Source: Cynocephalus volans
Lineage: Eukaryota; Chordata; Mammalia; Dermoptera; Cynocephalidae
Reading direction: 5' to 3'
NCBI RefSeq assembly: GCF_027409185.1
Contig: NC_084469.1
Span: 103,727,835 to 103,791,834 of the forward strand
DNA: 64,000 nt
Made by a program: the position numbers and the translations under genes
In this document: positions 25,801 to 38,000 of the stretch, piece after piece
Position numbering within the stretch: position 1 is the stretch's first letter
Layout of the letters: the number at the start of each line of letters is the position of its first letter
Notes under the pieces: model-generated
Seen by the model: the letters and a program-made list of their open reading frames with translations, nothing else
Told to the model about the DNA's origin: nothing
Database searches by the model: none

Positions 25801-28800
25801 CTCAGTTGCCCTCTCTGGCCCAGGAGAAGATAAGGATTCCCATCCTTGAGGGCTGCCAGGGAGAAGAGAGGGAGTGAAGACATGGATGGGGCACAGACAG
25901 GGCTGGGCACAGCATATGCCTGAGAAACAAATGGTACCTCAGACTAGTGACGATCTTGGTGCCTGGGCCTTGTGGGAGGAAGGTGTGCACCCCACCCTCC
26001 TAGGCTGGGACACGATCAGGGGCCCAGGGATTGTGCCTAGGGTCTCCAGCCTGGTAACGAGATGGGGACAGTAGGGACCCCACCAGCAGCCCCCTCCAGC
26101 TGAGCACCGTGCCTTGTTATCTCAGTCCCCACCCCTTTGGGATTTCAGAGTCACGGTCTTGGCTCAGCCCCGCCTCTGGAGAACTGTGAGAAGTGGGGAA
26201 TGAGGGGGGCTCACGGCCACCAGACCCTTCCCTAGACCGCTGGCCCTCACCCTGCTGGACATGGCCTGAGACACACAGGTCCAGGACTCAAGAGCCGTTC
26301 AGATCCAGCCATTTGGACTTCCACCAACTTGTCCCGCGAAGGGACAAGCTCCAGGCCCGCAAGTTCTGCTTGCCTGCACCTCGCTCCCCATGAGGCTGGC
26401 ACATGATCCACCCTCAGGCCTTTGCACAAGCTGTTCCCTCTGCTTGGCTCTCCCTGGCCGACCCCCACGCACCAAGTAGGAGAGTGGAGGAGCCAAGGGG
26501 ACTCCTCTGGGGACACACAGACCTGGACTTGGGGTCTGTCTCTGCCACTTTCCAACTGTGCAGTGCAGGTGGTGGCTCGGCCTCTCTGGGCCTCGGCCTC
26601 CCTACCTACTCCCCTTCCTACTCCCCCACCTGCCCCGAGGTTGTGGCTTCACTTACTTTTTTTCCTCTTTGGCTTTTTGGGGACTTGCTCCCAAGGCTTC
26701 CTGCAACAGAGAGAGGCAGTGAGGGTGAATGCAAGGCCACCACTGGGCCCATTTCCTGACAGATCGTAAGTAGTGAGCGCCACTCTGGCTACCACTCATC
26801 CTGCAGTGGAGCAGAATGTGAGCTTCTCTTTACGGGCCCTCCCCCCTCTTCCAGCAGCATGTCTCTTCACTTGGGTTCTCTTGCCACTGACCCCAGCCCT
26901 TGGAGGGGGATCTAGGAGCACCACCCACCTCACAGAGAGGGAAACTAAGGCTCAGAGGGCTGAAGTCACTGCCTTGGGTCCCACCTTCAGGGAGTGGACT
27001 CAGAAAGAGGGTATGGAAAGTTGGTATGGCAGGCAGAATTCCAAGATGGACCCCACGATTCCCACCCCAACATACACGTCCTGTGTAATCCTCGCCCCTT
27101 GAGTCAGGCAGGCCTGTGAGTATTGATGGGATATCACTCCCGTGGTTAAATGACTGAGTTCATCTGCAAGGGAGCATACGGAGGTGGGCCTGACCTCATC
27201 ACAGGAGCCCTGGGAAGGGACTGGGCCCTGCTGAGGTCAGAGACAGGGAGCTGGGAATGCAACAGGGACTATGAGGGGCCTCGGAGAAGGACTCCAGGAC
27301 TGAATGCAGTCTGGCCGACAGCCAGCAAGACACCGGGGACCTCGGTCCCATGACCACAAAGACATGAATTCTGCCAACAAGGGAGTCTGGGGGTAGACTG
27401 TTCCCTCATGGTGCTTCCAGATGAAGACACAGCCAGCCAATGCCTTGATTTCAGCCTTGTGCGACCCTCAGCACAGGAACCTGTGAAAACATGCCGGGCT
27501 CCTGACCCACAGAAATGTGAGATGGTAGATGTGTGTGGTTTCAAGCCACTAAGTTCCTGGTCATTTGCTATGCAGCCATAGGAAACTGGAGAGTTTGCCT
27601 CGGAACCTGCGCTGCCCCTCCTGGGGTCTTGCTGGTCCTGACTGAGCCCTTGAACCCTGGGGAAGACTGTCAGACCTCCCTGGATGGCTGGCTTTGCTAA
27701 GGACTCTGCCCCAACCCTAACTGCCTGCTTTACAGGGGCCCAGGCCAAGATCCACGCAGCAGCCCAGGCCCAGTCAAATGACCCACCCACCTCCGGGCCT
27801 TCCCTACTCTGCCTGTGGTCCAACACCCTGGCCACATGCCTCAGTGAGCCACGGCCTCTGGGAACAGTCCAGGGCAGGGCAGGCCCAAAGGTGGGGGGGC
27901 GCCCATGGCCTCTCACACCAGGATGGCTGCTGGATCTGCAGGACAGGTTCCTCACAGGTACTCGCGGGTACCCCACGCGAGCTGCAGGGGAGCCAGCACC
28001 AGTGCCACAGACTGAGCCTTCTCTCCTTGATGTGCTACGGGCTCCCCCTCCCTTCTTGCCCACCTGAGGCTGCCTCCTTGTCCTTCCTCTTTTACGCCAC
28101 AGCAGCAGGCTCTGTGACCTTGGACAAGTGACCTTGCTGCCCCATGCCTCAGTTTCCCCACCTGCATGATGGGATAACAACACCTTCCTCAAGGGGTTGG
28201 CATGATGTTACATGCATCATAAAGGGCTTGGTGCAGCCCCTGGCACTTAGTCATCACTCGGCAAATGGTAGTGATGATCATCATGAGTATCAGGGTTATC
28301 ATAGAGCCTGGTGCCCGGCACACTGGCTTCCCCTCTGTGGTTGGGCACACTCTCACTACAAACATCCTGACTGCCGGCCCAGGCTTTCTCCTCAGCTCCG
28401 CCGTCCACACCCTCCGGCCTCCACCCAGCCCTACAGCAACTGTCACCCCATGCCCCAAGTCTGGTCCCCAGGACAGCTCCTCAGGGCTCCGCAGACCTTC
28501 CTGCCCAGGCTCTGCCTTTGCCCAGAGCTCCACTCCACTTTGCCCCATCCCAGGTGCCTCTGTCTCCTCTGATGACCTCACCCTCCCCTCCAAAGGGGCT
28601 TGCTGACTGCCCAGACCCTCACCAATCTCAAATCCAAACACCCATGTCCCTTTCCATCTGCCATGGCCCCACCATGGCCAGGGTGCTGGGAATGCCACAT
28701 CATGGTGGGGACAAGCTTGGGCATCAGCCAGATCCAAGTTCAAGTCTCAGCTCTGCTATCAACTGCCTATGTGACCTCAAGCAGGCTTGTCCCCTCTGAG

Positions 28801-31662
28801 CCTCAGTTTCCTCATCTGTGAAGTGGGGATCACAACAGTGCCTCCTACAAAGAGTTGCTGTGGGGATTAAACAAGGTCACGTGTGACGTGGTGAGTGCCA
28901 CATTCCAACCCCAGTGCAGTACTTTCTTCCTCAAACTGCCTTCCCTTCTCTGCCCACTTCTCCAGGTCCCACCGCCTCTGTGACTCCCAGCAGAGGCCAC
29001 GTGAGTCCAGGACAACACCTGCGGAGGTTTCCCAGGTCCTGGCCTTGCTTTTCTCTTAGTAGCCAGCCAGGAAAGATGCCCCTCACTCAGGGCCGGCCCG
29101 TGGCTCACTTGGGAGAGTGTGGTGCTGCTAACACTAAGGCCATGGGTTCGGATCCCCATATAGGGATGGCCAGTTAGCTCACCCGGGAGAGCGTGGTGCT
29201 GACATCACCAAGTCAAGGATTAAGATCTCCTTACCGGTCATCTTTAAAAGAAAAAAAAAAAAAAAAGATGCTCCCTCACTCTCCTCTGTCATTCTCTTTT
29301 ACTTAATTATTCCCACCACCAGCATCCAAACACGCTGTTATTTCTCCATCATGAGTTAAAATAATCTTTTTTTTTGGCAGCTGGCCAGCACGGGGATCCG
29401 AACCCGTGACCTTGGTGTTATAAGCCCGTGTTCTAACCAGCTGAGCTAACCATCCAGACCCTTGATGGCCCTAACTTCAACCACTCTTCTCCACGGCCCC
29501 ATGTGGGTCATAGCTCACCATGCACAGGCCTCCTTCCTGGTCTCCCAGCTCCCGTCCTCGCCCCTCACAGTTTCAATGCAGGAGTTAATACGATTCTTTT
29601 GATTTTTTTGTTGTTAAAATCTTTAAGTGTAAGAAAAATTCAAGGCTGGCTGGTTAGCTCACTTGGTTAGAGCGTGGTGTTACAGCACCAAGGTCAAGGG
29701 TTCAGATCACCATACAGGGCTAGACACTTAAAAAAACCCCAAAAAACAAACAAACAAACAAACAAACAAAAAAAAAACACAAGGAAAAAAAATTTCAAAC
29801 ACATACAGTACTAGAGAGAAGAGTAGAGTGAACTTCTCTGGACATATTACCAGCTTTAACAACTGTCATCTCTAGGCCAACCTTCCTTGAACTCATACCC
29901 CAGCCATCTTCCCGCCACAAACACCCTGGAGGGTGCTTCTTAAACTATAAGCCAGATCACGTCACTTCTCTGTTCAAAATCATGCACTTAAGAAACACAA
30001 AAATTCCTGCCAGGGCTCCCACCTGACTGGGAGGAAATACCAGAGTCCTCTCCACAGCCCACCAGCTCCATCACCCCTCTGTCCTGTCTTCTGCTCTGCA
30101 TTGTGCTCCAGCCACACGGGCCTCCTTGCTGTCCCTTGCGCTCACCAAGCAGGGCCCTGCTTCAGGGACTTTGCACTTGCTCTTCTCCGTGCCTCAACAC
30201 TCTTCCCCCAAATATCTGCACAGCTCTCCCAGACTCTTTCAGGTCTTTACTCAAATGCTGTCTTCTCGATGTGGCCCACCCCGATGCCCTATTTATTTAT
30301 TTATTTATTTTGGGAGCGGCTGGCCAAGACAAGGATCGATCCCTGGACCTTGGTGTTATCAGCACCACGCTCTAACTACCTGAGCTAACGCGCCAGTCCA
30401 TGATGCCCTATTTAAACTTCCAACTCACACTCCTGATTCCTCTTCCCCTATTTCACATTTTTTTTGGGGGGGGGGGGGCCGCTGGCTGGTACAGGGATCC
30501 AAACCTATGACCTCGGTGTTATAAGGCTGTGCTCTAACCAGCTGAACTAAACCAGCCAGTCCCCTATTTCACTTTTGTTTTTCCATAGCCCCTACTGCTC
30601 TCTCACGTGCTAATTTACTTCTTATCTTTCTTGTCTGCAGTGGACAAGCGTCTACACATGTCATCCACTCCGCCCCCTAGAATGGCAGCTCCAAGCAGCA
30701 GGTATCTTTGTGCTCCCTGCATTTCTGGTCCTGCTCTTGGGGCGTTCTCTTCACCCGAGTCTCCCTGGGCTGTTATTCCCTAGGAGCGAGGAAGTTTAGG
30801 GGAGTGGGGTCCAGATTGTGAGGGGTGCCCCGGGTACGTAGGGCCTCGGGTTGTGAGAATGGGGCCATACTGCAGTCCCAGGTGGGGTGCCAGAATGTAT
30901 GCGGGGCAGAGTTAGATGCCAGGGTGTCCAGTCAGAGTCCTAGGCCAGGCGTGTGGGTCTTGGGAGATGACACCCATGAGAAGCCAGGGCCCACCAGGGA
31001 CCTCGAGCCAGCTGAGGCCTCAGGGATGGGCCGCCCCTCCAAGGACGGGGAAGTTAGAATGCCTGGAGGCGGGGCCAATCCCAGCATTGGGCAGCTAGAG
31101 CCCCAGCGGGCGGGTCCAAGCTCCCAGAAGGCGGGTCCAGAGGTTGAGCGCACCCTAGGATTGGTCAGTCGGAGCGCCGGGAGGCGGGGCCGTGATCCAG
31201 ACGCGTTCCGGGGCCGGCAGTTTAAGACCCAGGCCGGAGGCCCGGCTCCTGGGCGGGGCTCACAGGTGCCGGGGCGGGGCCTCGAGCCGGAGGGGGCGGG
31301 GCCCGCCCGGCGGGGGATGGGGGCGTTTTCTCCCTCGCTCCCTCCCTCCCCCGGGCCGGGCCCCCTCACCCGTGGCGGCCGCTACGCTGGCCGCGTTCCA
31401 GTGAGATGAGGTAGGCAGCGAGCTTGGCGTCGCTCCAGCCGCTGCGGCGCCGCAGGTCCACCCAGAGCCCGTGCGCCTCGCCTAGGTACACGCGCCGCAC
31501 GTCGTACTTCTTCCGGGACTCGAGCCGCCGCCGGGCCCGGTCCGACTCCGTGAGCCGCGGCCGGCCCCGCGCCTTGCGGCTTGCCGCGCCCTCCTCGTTC
31601 GCTGCCTCCCCGCCTGCGCCCGCCTCAGCCTCCGCCTCCGGCTCCGGCGCCCGCTCCGCCAT
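16801..31662 (-). CDS. ZNF653: ZNF653 (ZIP67) C2H2 zinc-finger transcriptional repressor, complete
   Basis: Nine coding exons on the minus strand: 31662-31370, 26700-26657, 25080-24865, 20480-19869, 19744-19564, 19460-19349, 18275-18161, 17276-17177 and 16978-16801. They join in frame to 616 aa (human 615) from MAERAPEPE to DHKPT. The N-terminus is acidic and then basic, with a KKPKRKKRRRR nuclear-localisation-like run made across exons 2-3. The middle (exon 4) is low-complexity and Ser/Glu-rich. The C-terminus has five C2H2 fingers: HCPYEGC..H, VCPHPGC..H, FTCETC..H, LQCEIC..H and FTCERC..H, several split by introns. ZIP67 has been described as a repressor of SF-1 (NR5A1)-driven transcription. 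CYN SINEs sit in introns 3 and 4; no coding exon is disrupted. Confidence 0.97.
18440..18640 (-). mobile_element. MIR SINE
   Basis: ACCTACCATGTGCCAGGCTC to GGGACTGAATTCCAGGG, MIR in reverse, in ZNF653 intron 6. Confidence 0.55.
20530..20626 (+). mobile_element. CYN SINE monomer
   Basis: CTGGCCGGTTAGCTCAGTTG through box B to an A-run. AGCAGCAGT occurs on both sides. It lies in ZNF653 intron 3, just upstream of exon 4. Confidence 0.85.
20940..21430. mobile_element. LTR-type retroelement fossil, family uncertain
   Basis: AATTTGCTAGAACAACTCAT, TTATTATAAAGGACAAAACT and GAAGAGATGCGTAGGGCAAG are phrases I associate with an old endogenous-retrovirus LTR. Decayed; boundaries approximate. Located in ZNF653 intron 3. 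Confidence 0.45.
22380..22730 (+). mobile_element. L2 LINE 3' fragment
   Basis: GAGGCTTCCCCGACCAGCCC, TAGAATGTAAACTCCACAAG and CAGTGCCTAGGAGG-type end match the L2 3' end. Confidence 0.6.
23435..23543 (+). repeat. Two-copy tandem duplication, 58-bp period
   Basis: CTCAGAGATGGCAGGACCAC...GGGTGCTGCC at 23435-23484 recurs at 23493-23543 with few changes. Located in ZNF653 intron 3. Confidence 0.8.
24398..24484 (+). mobile_element. CYN SINE monomer with short internal loss
   Basis: GCTTAGCCCGGCCGGTCAGA, then GTTGTAACACCAAGGTCACA and an A-rich tail. Part of the D-arm region is missing. It lies in ZNF653 intron 3. Confidence 0.75.
25340..25690 (+). mobile_element. L2 LINE 3' fragment
   Basis: CTAGAATGCCAGCTCCCCAT, CCCAGTGCCTGCACAGGGCC and GCAGGTGCTCAGCACACATT are the L2 3' end. 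It is followed by a MIR. Confidence 0.55.
25700..25870 (+). mobile_element. MIR SINE
   Basis: GGCACTGCCACTGCCTAGCT and CAAGTGACTCAGCTTCTCAG, MIR core and 3' part. Confidence 0.6.
27034..27590 (+). mobile_element. MaLR-type LTR fossil
   Basis: GGCAGGCAGAATTCCAAGAT at the start, GGGATATCACTCCCGTGGTT, GACCCACAGAAATGTGAGAT, and CAAGCCACTAAGTTCCTGGT near the end. Solo, decayed, early-mammal age. Located in ZNF653 intron 1. Subfamily uncertain. Confidence 0.65.
28090..28275 (+). mobile_element. MIR SINE
   Basis: GTGACCTTGGACAAGTGACC, CCTCAGTTTCCCCACCTGCA and the 3' end CTGGCACTTAGTCATCACTC. Confidence 0.65.
28710..28890 (+). mobile_element. MIR SINE
   Basis: CAAGTCTCAGCTCTGCTATC, CCTCAGTTTCCTCATCTGTG and GGATTAAACAAGGTCACGTG. 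Confidence 0.65.
29089..29266 (+). mobile_element. CYN SINE dimer
   Basis: GGCCGGCCCGTGGCTCACTT opens the first monomer; TATAGGGATGG links to the second, which ends CTTACCGGTCATCTTTAAAA and an A-run. GATGC(C)CCTCACTC-like sequence flanks it. Confidence 0.9.
29368..29460 (-). mobile_element. CYN SINE monomer
   Basis: T-run, GGCAGCTGGCCAGCACGGGG through GCTAACCATCCAGACC. Located in ZNF653 intron 1. Confidence 0.85.
29643..29780 (+). mobile_element. CYN SINE monomer with CAAA-rich tail
   Basis: GGCTGGCTGGTTAGCTCACT through box B, followed by an AAACAAAC-type tail to about 29780. Confidence 0.85.
30290..30399 (-). mobile_element. CYN SINE monomer
   Basis: TATTTATTTA tail then GGCTGGCCAAGACAAGGATC through GCTAACGCGCCAGTCC. 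GATGCCCTATTTA flanks both ends, inside an L2. Confidence 0.85.
30458..30560 (-). mobile_element. CYN SINE monomer with T/G-run
   Basis: T-run then a 14-base G-run, then GCTGGCTGGTACAGGGATCC to CCAGCCAGTCC. CCTATTTCAC flanks it. Confidence 0.8.
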
Positions 31663-31689
31663 CCCCCCCACCCTGCTTACCAACCTCCC

Positions 31690-31820
31690 CCGTTGTTAGG
31701 AGCCCGACCGGAAGTGGCGCGCATCTTCCGCGCCGCCGGGAAATTTCTCATGGATCCTCACTGCCCCGCGGCACTAAAAGGAGAACAAGAACGGAAACTG
31801 CGCATGCGCGAGACCCACTC
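31690..31820. promoter_or_regulatory. ZNF653: ZNF653 promoter with ETS and NRF1 motifs
   Basis: A CpG-rich stretch just upstream of the ZNF653 start codon holds ACCGGAAGTG (ETS/GABPA type) at 31707-31716 and the palindromic NRF1 site TGCGCATGCGC at 31799-31809. No TATA box is seen, which fits a broadly expressed CpG-island promoter. The island extends into exon 1 (about 31030-31760). Confidence 0.65.
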
Positions 31821-31979
31821 GTTCTCCATGCCCCATTTTCTACTAAACTTTGTAACTTCGTTTAGAAGGACTGAGGTTTTGTAGCCAGCCCCTAGAAGAG
31901 GGGGATGTCGACTGCCCATCGCTGGCAGCCCGACAGCTGAGATCCTGGGAAGGCAATGCCACACTGCCAAAGAGGGAAG

Positions 31980-32092
31980 GCAGCCCCAAACAGGAACACT
32001 TTATTTGCTGTACACTCAAAGGTCATGTCATGCGTTCACACCAGTCCACAGCCTCCTAGGGCCACTGCCTGTGCCCTCGTGCCTGCTCAGAG
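31980..32092 (-). other. ECSIT: ECSIT 3' UTR with AATAAA poly(A) signal
   Basis: The stop codon is TGA at 32095-32093. AATAAA lies at 32005-32000 on the minus strand, so the 3' UTR is only about 110 nt and ends near 31980. Confidence 0.8.
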
Positions 32093-35000
32093 TCAACTGT
32101 GGCTCTGCTGCTGTCGCTGCACATTGTCGTCTTCCTCCTGGCCCTCTGGTGGTGGCGGGGGTGGCTCCTCCTGCCCTGAAGAGGATGTCAGGAGCTCCCC
32201 AGTGGATCCTGCCAGGCGGAAGACCACGGGGATCTGGGCCAGGGCTGGGTTGGTCTCCTGCAGGCCTTGGATCCACTTGGCCAGCGTCGTCTGGTCGTGG
32301 GCACCTGTCATGCACATGGCAAAGATGGGGCCTTCCTCCACTGTTGGGAAAGAGGGGCTCTCAGTTTGTGCGGTGGGGGCTGGAGTAGGTCCCCCATGCC
32401 CGCACCCCTTTGAGACCCTTTAAGCTCCCTTTCACTGCCTTGTGCTTCTAAACCTTTGCACAAGCTCTGCCTGGACTGCCCATTCAGTTTGCCTGGGTGA
32501 TGCCTCCTGGTTCTTCCAGATTCTTCCAGGAAGCCCTCTTGACCCCCCCACTCCAGGCTGGGTGGCATGCTCCTACCCCAAACTCGCAAAACTATAACTT
32601 GCCTGTTCCCCTGCTGACCCGAGGGATCGGGTCTGTCCTGGTCACACCCAGTAGCCAGTAGCCCGCACACAGGTGCTCCATACATGTGTAAAGGAGGGGG
32701 AAATGACCAAGGGATGACAGGCAGGGTGGCCTCAGGCTTGGAGCTCTTGGAGCACATGAGTTGTATGTGTCTGTGTGTGTGAAGTGAGCTATGTCTCAGC
32801 CTGGGCTCCACCCCTGGACCCCAGAGGCCACACCTCATCCTGTGTGGTGTTTGGGGTCCTCCGCATGCTGGTTTTTACCTTCGTCGATGTCAAACTCATA
32901 GTCATCCCAGCCACTCCTTGCATAGTCCAGGTCTAGCTGCATCGGGTAGTAGAGGTTCCACTCCTCCGGAATCTCCTCCACTTCCTGCCCCAGGAGGAGG
33001 TGTAGTCAAGGTCAGAGGCACAGGATTTTGCAGCTGCCTACCCCTGCCCAACCCCTCATATAAGCCCTCGGAGTAGGGCTGGCCTGTGGCTCAGTTGGGA
33101 GAGCGTGGTGCTGACAACACCAAGTCAAGGGTTAAGATCCCCTTACCAGTGATCTTTAAAAATAAAAATTAAAAAAATAAGCCCTTGGAGTGGCATCCGC
33201 CCACCTCCACCCCTCATCCCCCCATGCACACTCTGGGCCCTCACCCTCTCCTCTGGGGGCAGCAAGTCCGCTCTGAGAATGTGGTAATAGACACACTTGT
33301 TACGAAGCCATAGGGAGAAGGGGCCCTCGACAAAGACAGGCCGGGCTGGGTTGTGGTGGGCCAGGGCGGCCTGCTGATCGGGACTCTGGATTCCTGGTGT
33401 GGAGACACACGTGCCCTGGCTCAGGATCTCTGTCCAAAGGCCAGGGAGCCCACCCAGCAGGTCCAGGGGGAACCCAGCAGGGGCTAGGACTTCTCAGAGG
33501 CCTAGCTGCCCCGTGCATGGGGCCTTACCTACAATGTGGGGCTGGGTGGGATCTGCTGCACCCAGTGAGTCTCTGGGTAAAGGCATCTGCAAGGAAGAGG
33601 AGGGGTGGAAGCTTGTGACCCCCAGCCCCTACAGAGGAGCTGGAAGAGAGAGAGATGGAAAGGGGGATCTCTTCGAAGTCTAGGTGGTGCAGGTGATCAT
33701 TTACCATGTTTTCAACCTTTCTGTATATATTTCTCATAATGAGATGGGGGAAAGAATATTTAAATACAAAGGGTATAAGGGCTGGCCCGTGGCTCACTTG
33801 GGAGAGTGTGGTGCTGAAAGCACCAAGTCAAGGGTTAATTATCGGTAATCTTTAAAAAAAAAAAAAAAAAAAGGAAGGAAAGGAAGAAATACAAAGGGTA
33901 TACATACAAAAAAAAAAAAAAAAAAAAACCATATATATCTGCTTGTAAATGCATAGAACCTCTGTGGAAGAGGAGACATAGAAACAGCCACCTCTGGGGA
34001 AGGAGACTGGGTGGCTGAAGGACCAGGGTAGGACAGGAGGACTCTTCACTGTGGGCACTTTTGTGCTGTCTGGCTTTTTTTTTTTTTGCATAACTTTTTT
34101 AAAAAAGAAGAAATGAATGAAAAACTACCCTCCCTCTCCATTCTGCTGCAACCCTCAAGGCCAAGTCTCTGTGACCTCTCACCTGGATACCGCAGTCACC
34201 TCCTGTCCTCCCCCTCTGTCTTCCTGCCCATCTCCCCATCCAACATCATCCACATGGCTGCCAGAGAGCACTTTGGAAATCGCAGATCTTCCAGAAACAG
34301 GACTCTAACCCTGTCCCTCTTCTTAAAACCTCCCCATGGCTCTTCCCATCAATGAACAGGTTCAAAACCAAGCTCTTTAACCCAGCATTCCCCACTCTCT
34401 GGACCCCATGCCCTGGCCAAAGGATGCCCTCTTAGCAACTCCAGCGATTCCCAGCTGCCCTCCTAGGCATCCCTCTGCCCAGAATGTTCTTTCCATTTCA
34501 TACGGTTAAGGTCCTCCCTGAGCCCGGCTCACCCTCACCTCCTCTAGTAAGCCCTCTCTAACCCCTGGCCCCTCTGGGCTCCCACAGCACCCAGGGCTTC
34601 TCCATCTCAGAACCAGTGGCTCTGAAAGAAACTTATCTGAGGTCAGCCTCTAAGACCAGATGACAAGTGCTGTGAGGGGCTTTCTTCGGGTCCTCCATGT
34701 GGCCTGGCATAAGTGGGGACCCCCCTAGGACAACAGGGCTGGGGTGTTACTCCACTCAGTTATTCAACAAATCACTGCTGAGCACCAGCTCTGCCAAACC
34801 CTGCACTGGGCCTTGGGAGACATGAGGGAAACTGAGTCACAGTGAACCAAACACAGCATGGGGAAGGGGTGGCACCTTGGCCATGGTGGTCAGGAGGGGC
34901 ATCCTGAGGAAGAAACAGTGGAGCTGAGACCTGAAGAACATGAAGTCCCTGGGGAATTGTGTTCTTGGCAGAGGGAACACAAGGGCCTGAGGTGGGAATT

Positions 35001-38000
35001 GGTATGGAACACTCAAGGAACAGAAAGGACAGCAGATGCCTAGCATGTACTGAGCATGGGCAGAGGGGTGGGAGCAGAGCCAGGGGTTGCTATGGTCTGA
35101 ATGCCTGTGTCCTCCCCAAATGCATATGCTGAAACCTACCTTCGATGCAATAGTATCAAGTGGAATTGGGTAGAGCGTGGTGCTGATAACGCTAAGGTTC
35201 AGGGTTCAATCCCTGTACCAACCAGCCACAAAAAAAGAGGGAAAAAAGTGGGGCCTTTGGGAGGTGATTAGGTCATAGGGGTGGAGCCCTCATGGATGAG
35301 ATTAGTGCCCCTATAAAACAGGCATGAGGGAGCTGTTCACCCCTTCCACCATGTGAGGACACAGAGAGAAGGTGACATCTTTGAGCAGAGGGTGGGCCCT
35401 CACCAGACACTAAATCTATTGGTGCCTTGATCTTGGACTTCCCAGCCTCTGAACTGTGAGCAATAAACCTATTGTTTACAAATGACCCAGTCTAGGGTAT
35501 TTTATCATAGTAGCCCAAACAGACTGACACAGAGGCCAAGCTGTGCCCAGGAAAAGGCTATGGGAAGGAATCTGGACTGGTTTTACCCAATCACTCTGAG
35601 TGAGTAAAGGGGAGTGATGATGGGGCCCAGCCAGGGTGATGGCCAAGGGTGTGGACAGAAGTGGATACCTGGTAGATGGTGACCCTGGCACTGAGGTCGG
35701 GCTCCATGTGCCGCAGCCCCAACTTGGCCAGGTCCACAGGGTCCTGGGGTAGTTCCTGGGGCACGGGAAAGGGGTTGATGTTCTTGAAGCGGGGGAGCCA
35801 CAGCTTCATGCGCAGGTACTTGAGCATGGGGTAGCTTTTGCGTCCAAATATCTGAATCAGCAGGAACTCCGTCTCCTTGTTGGGTATCACCCCTGTGCCA
35901 GGCAGATGCAGGCAGAACCTCAGGGAGGGAGGTGGAGGAGGGAAGGGAAGTGGGGAGACAGAGGAAAATTGAAGTCAGGGAATTGACAGCAGAGAGGGGA
36001 GATAGAATCAGACTAGAAAGAGAAAGTCAGGGCTGGTCAGTTAACTCACTTGGGTAGAGCATGGTGCTGATAACACCAAGTCAAGGGTTCCAATCCGGAC
36101 CACCTCCCCACCCCCCCCAAAAAAAAAGAAAGGAAGGGAAAGTCATAGGGAGGCAGGAAAGAGATCAGAGATGAAAGAGATTGAGAGAGGGAGAGGAAAA
36201 AGATGGAAGGAGAAAGAAAGGAGTGGAGCCACGGAGCAATGGAGGGGCCAAGCCCCAGGAGTGGGAGGCTGCCCTCTGGCCTCACCGTGGTTCTCCATCT
36301 GCTCCAGGACAGCGATGCCGCACTCCTGCTGCCGTGGGTAGTGGATAAAGATGCGCTGGATGACGTTGCGAGGCCGGAAGACCTCCTTGGGGAAGACGTC
36401 GAGCAGCCGATTGTAGATGGCCAGGTCCCGCTCGACGCCGTATTCCCGCATCTTGCGCAGGGCCAGGTAGATGAAGTCAACGTGGCCCCGCTTGTGCACG
36501 TTGTGCTGCTCGAAGTTCTGCACGGTGCGCACGAAGCTCGCCTTGTCCCGCTCCCCACCCGGCGCCTGCCTGAACAGCTCTTCGTGGAGCGCCAGGGCCT
36601 TGACAGGCCTCCGCCGGGACTCAGGTGGCCGTGGAACCAGCGACCATTTGGATTTGTGGGCCGCAGCGCTGCAGTGAAGGCCCTGTGGGGCCTGGGGAAG
36701 CACCTGGGGACAGAGGACCACTGCTGGAGTCTGGCATCTGCCAGTGTCCCTGGGGGGTTGCTGGGCTGGCTCTTTCCTGGGAGAGGTGCCAGCGGCATCC
36801 CGGAGGGCCTCGGAGGAAGTGTGGTACTGTGGTTACAAACCCAAGATTAGGCACCGTTGCAAAGTGTGATAAAACGCGACACTGGCATGGCTGGGAGGGG
36901 AGGAGTGGCACTCTGCCATTGCTGGGAGGAGTTGGTAAAACCTCCAGGGAGACAACTGGGTAATATTCACCGTGATAACAAATGCAACCTTTGACACAGG
37001 AACCCTGCATCTGGGATATTTAAATCTGACAGCTATGAGTACATCAGTGCCAAATGACTTTTGTACAAAGGTATCCCTAGTAGCAGTGAAGATGGCCCAA
37101 ATATGCATCAGCAAGGAAGTGGTTAAGTAAATGGCGATGAACTTGGACAAAGAGTACCTGCCCCTGTAAAACACACTGCAGAGGGTCTTGCCTTGTGACC
37201 TGGAATGAGCTCCAATGTTAAATAAATATTAAATAATAATAATATTAAATAAATATTATTTATTTATTTTTGTTTGTTTGTTGGCAGCTGGCCAGTACAG
37301 GGATCAAACCCTGGATCAAGGTATATTATTAAATAAAAAAAAGCAAGGTGTGAAACAGTATATAGATTACGTTCCCATTTGTTAAAAAAAAAAAAAAAAC
37401 CCACAAAACTACCAAAAAACACATATATATAGTTAATCCTCATTATTTATGAATTTTACGTCTGCAAATTTGCTCACTTGCTAAAATTTATTTACAACCC
37501 CCAAATCAATACTCATGGATGCTTTCCCGGTCATTCGAAGACCCACACAGTAAGGGGAACCATTTGTCACCCAATGTTTATATTCCTAGCTGAAGCTGAA
37601 CAAGGGATGCTCTGCTTTCTTGGTTTCTGCTCTCATGCTATAAACACGTGCCTTTTTCTGTTGTTTATTTAGTGCAGGTCTTTTGCCTTATTTTATTGGT
37701 GACTTCGCTGTTCACAATGGCTCCAGGGGCTGGCTGGTTAGGTCAGCTGGTTAGAGCACAGTGTTATAACACCAAGGTCAAGGGTTCGGATTCCCATACC
37801 AGCCAGCTGCCAAAAATAAAATAAAATAAAATGGTCCTCAAGCATAGTGTGGAAGCGCTTTCTAGTTTTCCTAAGTGCAAGGCTGTGATGTGCTCTATGG
37901 AGAAAATACATGTGGTAGACCAGCTTTGTTCAGGCATGTGTTATAGTGCTATTAGCTGTGAGTTCAATGTCAAAATATACATTATGTAAGGTATCTTTAC

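Larger units (their letters stand above)
29870..30730 (+). mobile_element. L2 LINE fragment split by two CYN SINEs
   Basis: AGATCACGTCACTTCTCTGT, GGGACTTTGCACTTGCTCTT and TCTTTCAGGTCTTTACTCAA, then the 3' end after the SINEs at 30290-30399 and 30458-30560. Confidence 0.6.

Noticed and set aside
27269-28192. Minus-strand open frame of 307 codons
   Set aside because: It crosses an LTR fossil and a MIR in reverse, has no recognisable domain and no exon signals.
29643-29720. tRNA-Ile-like sequences as functional tRNA genes
   Set aside because: Copies have A-rich tails, target-site duplications and base changes across the clover-leaf stems; they are SINEs.
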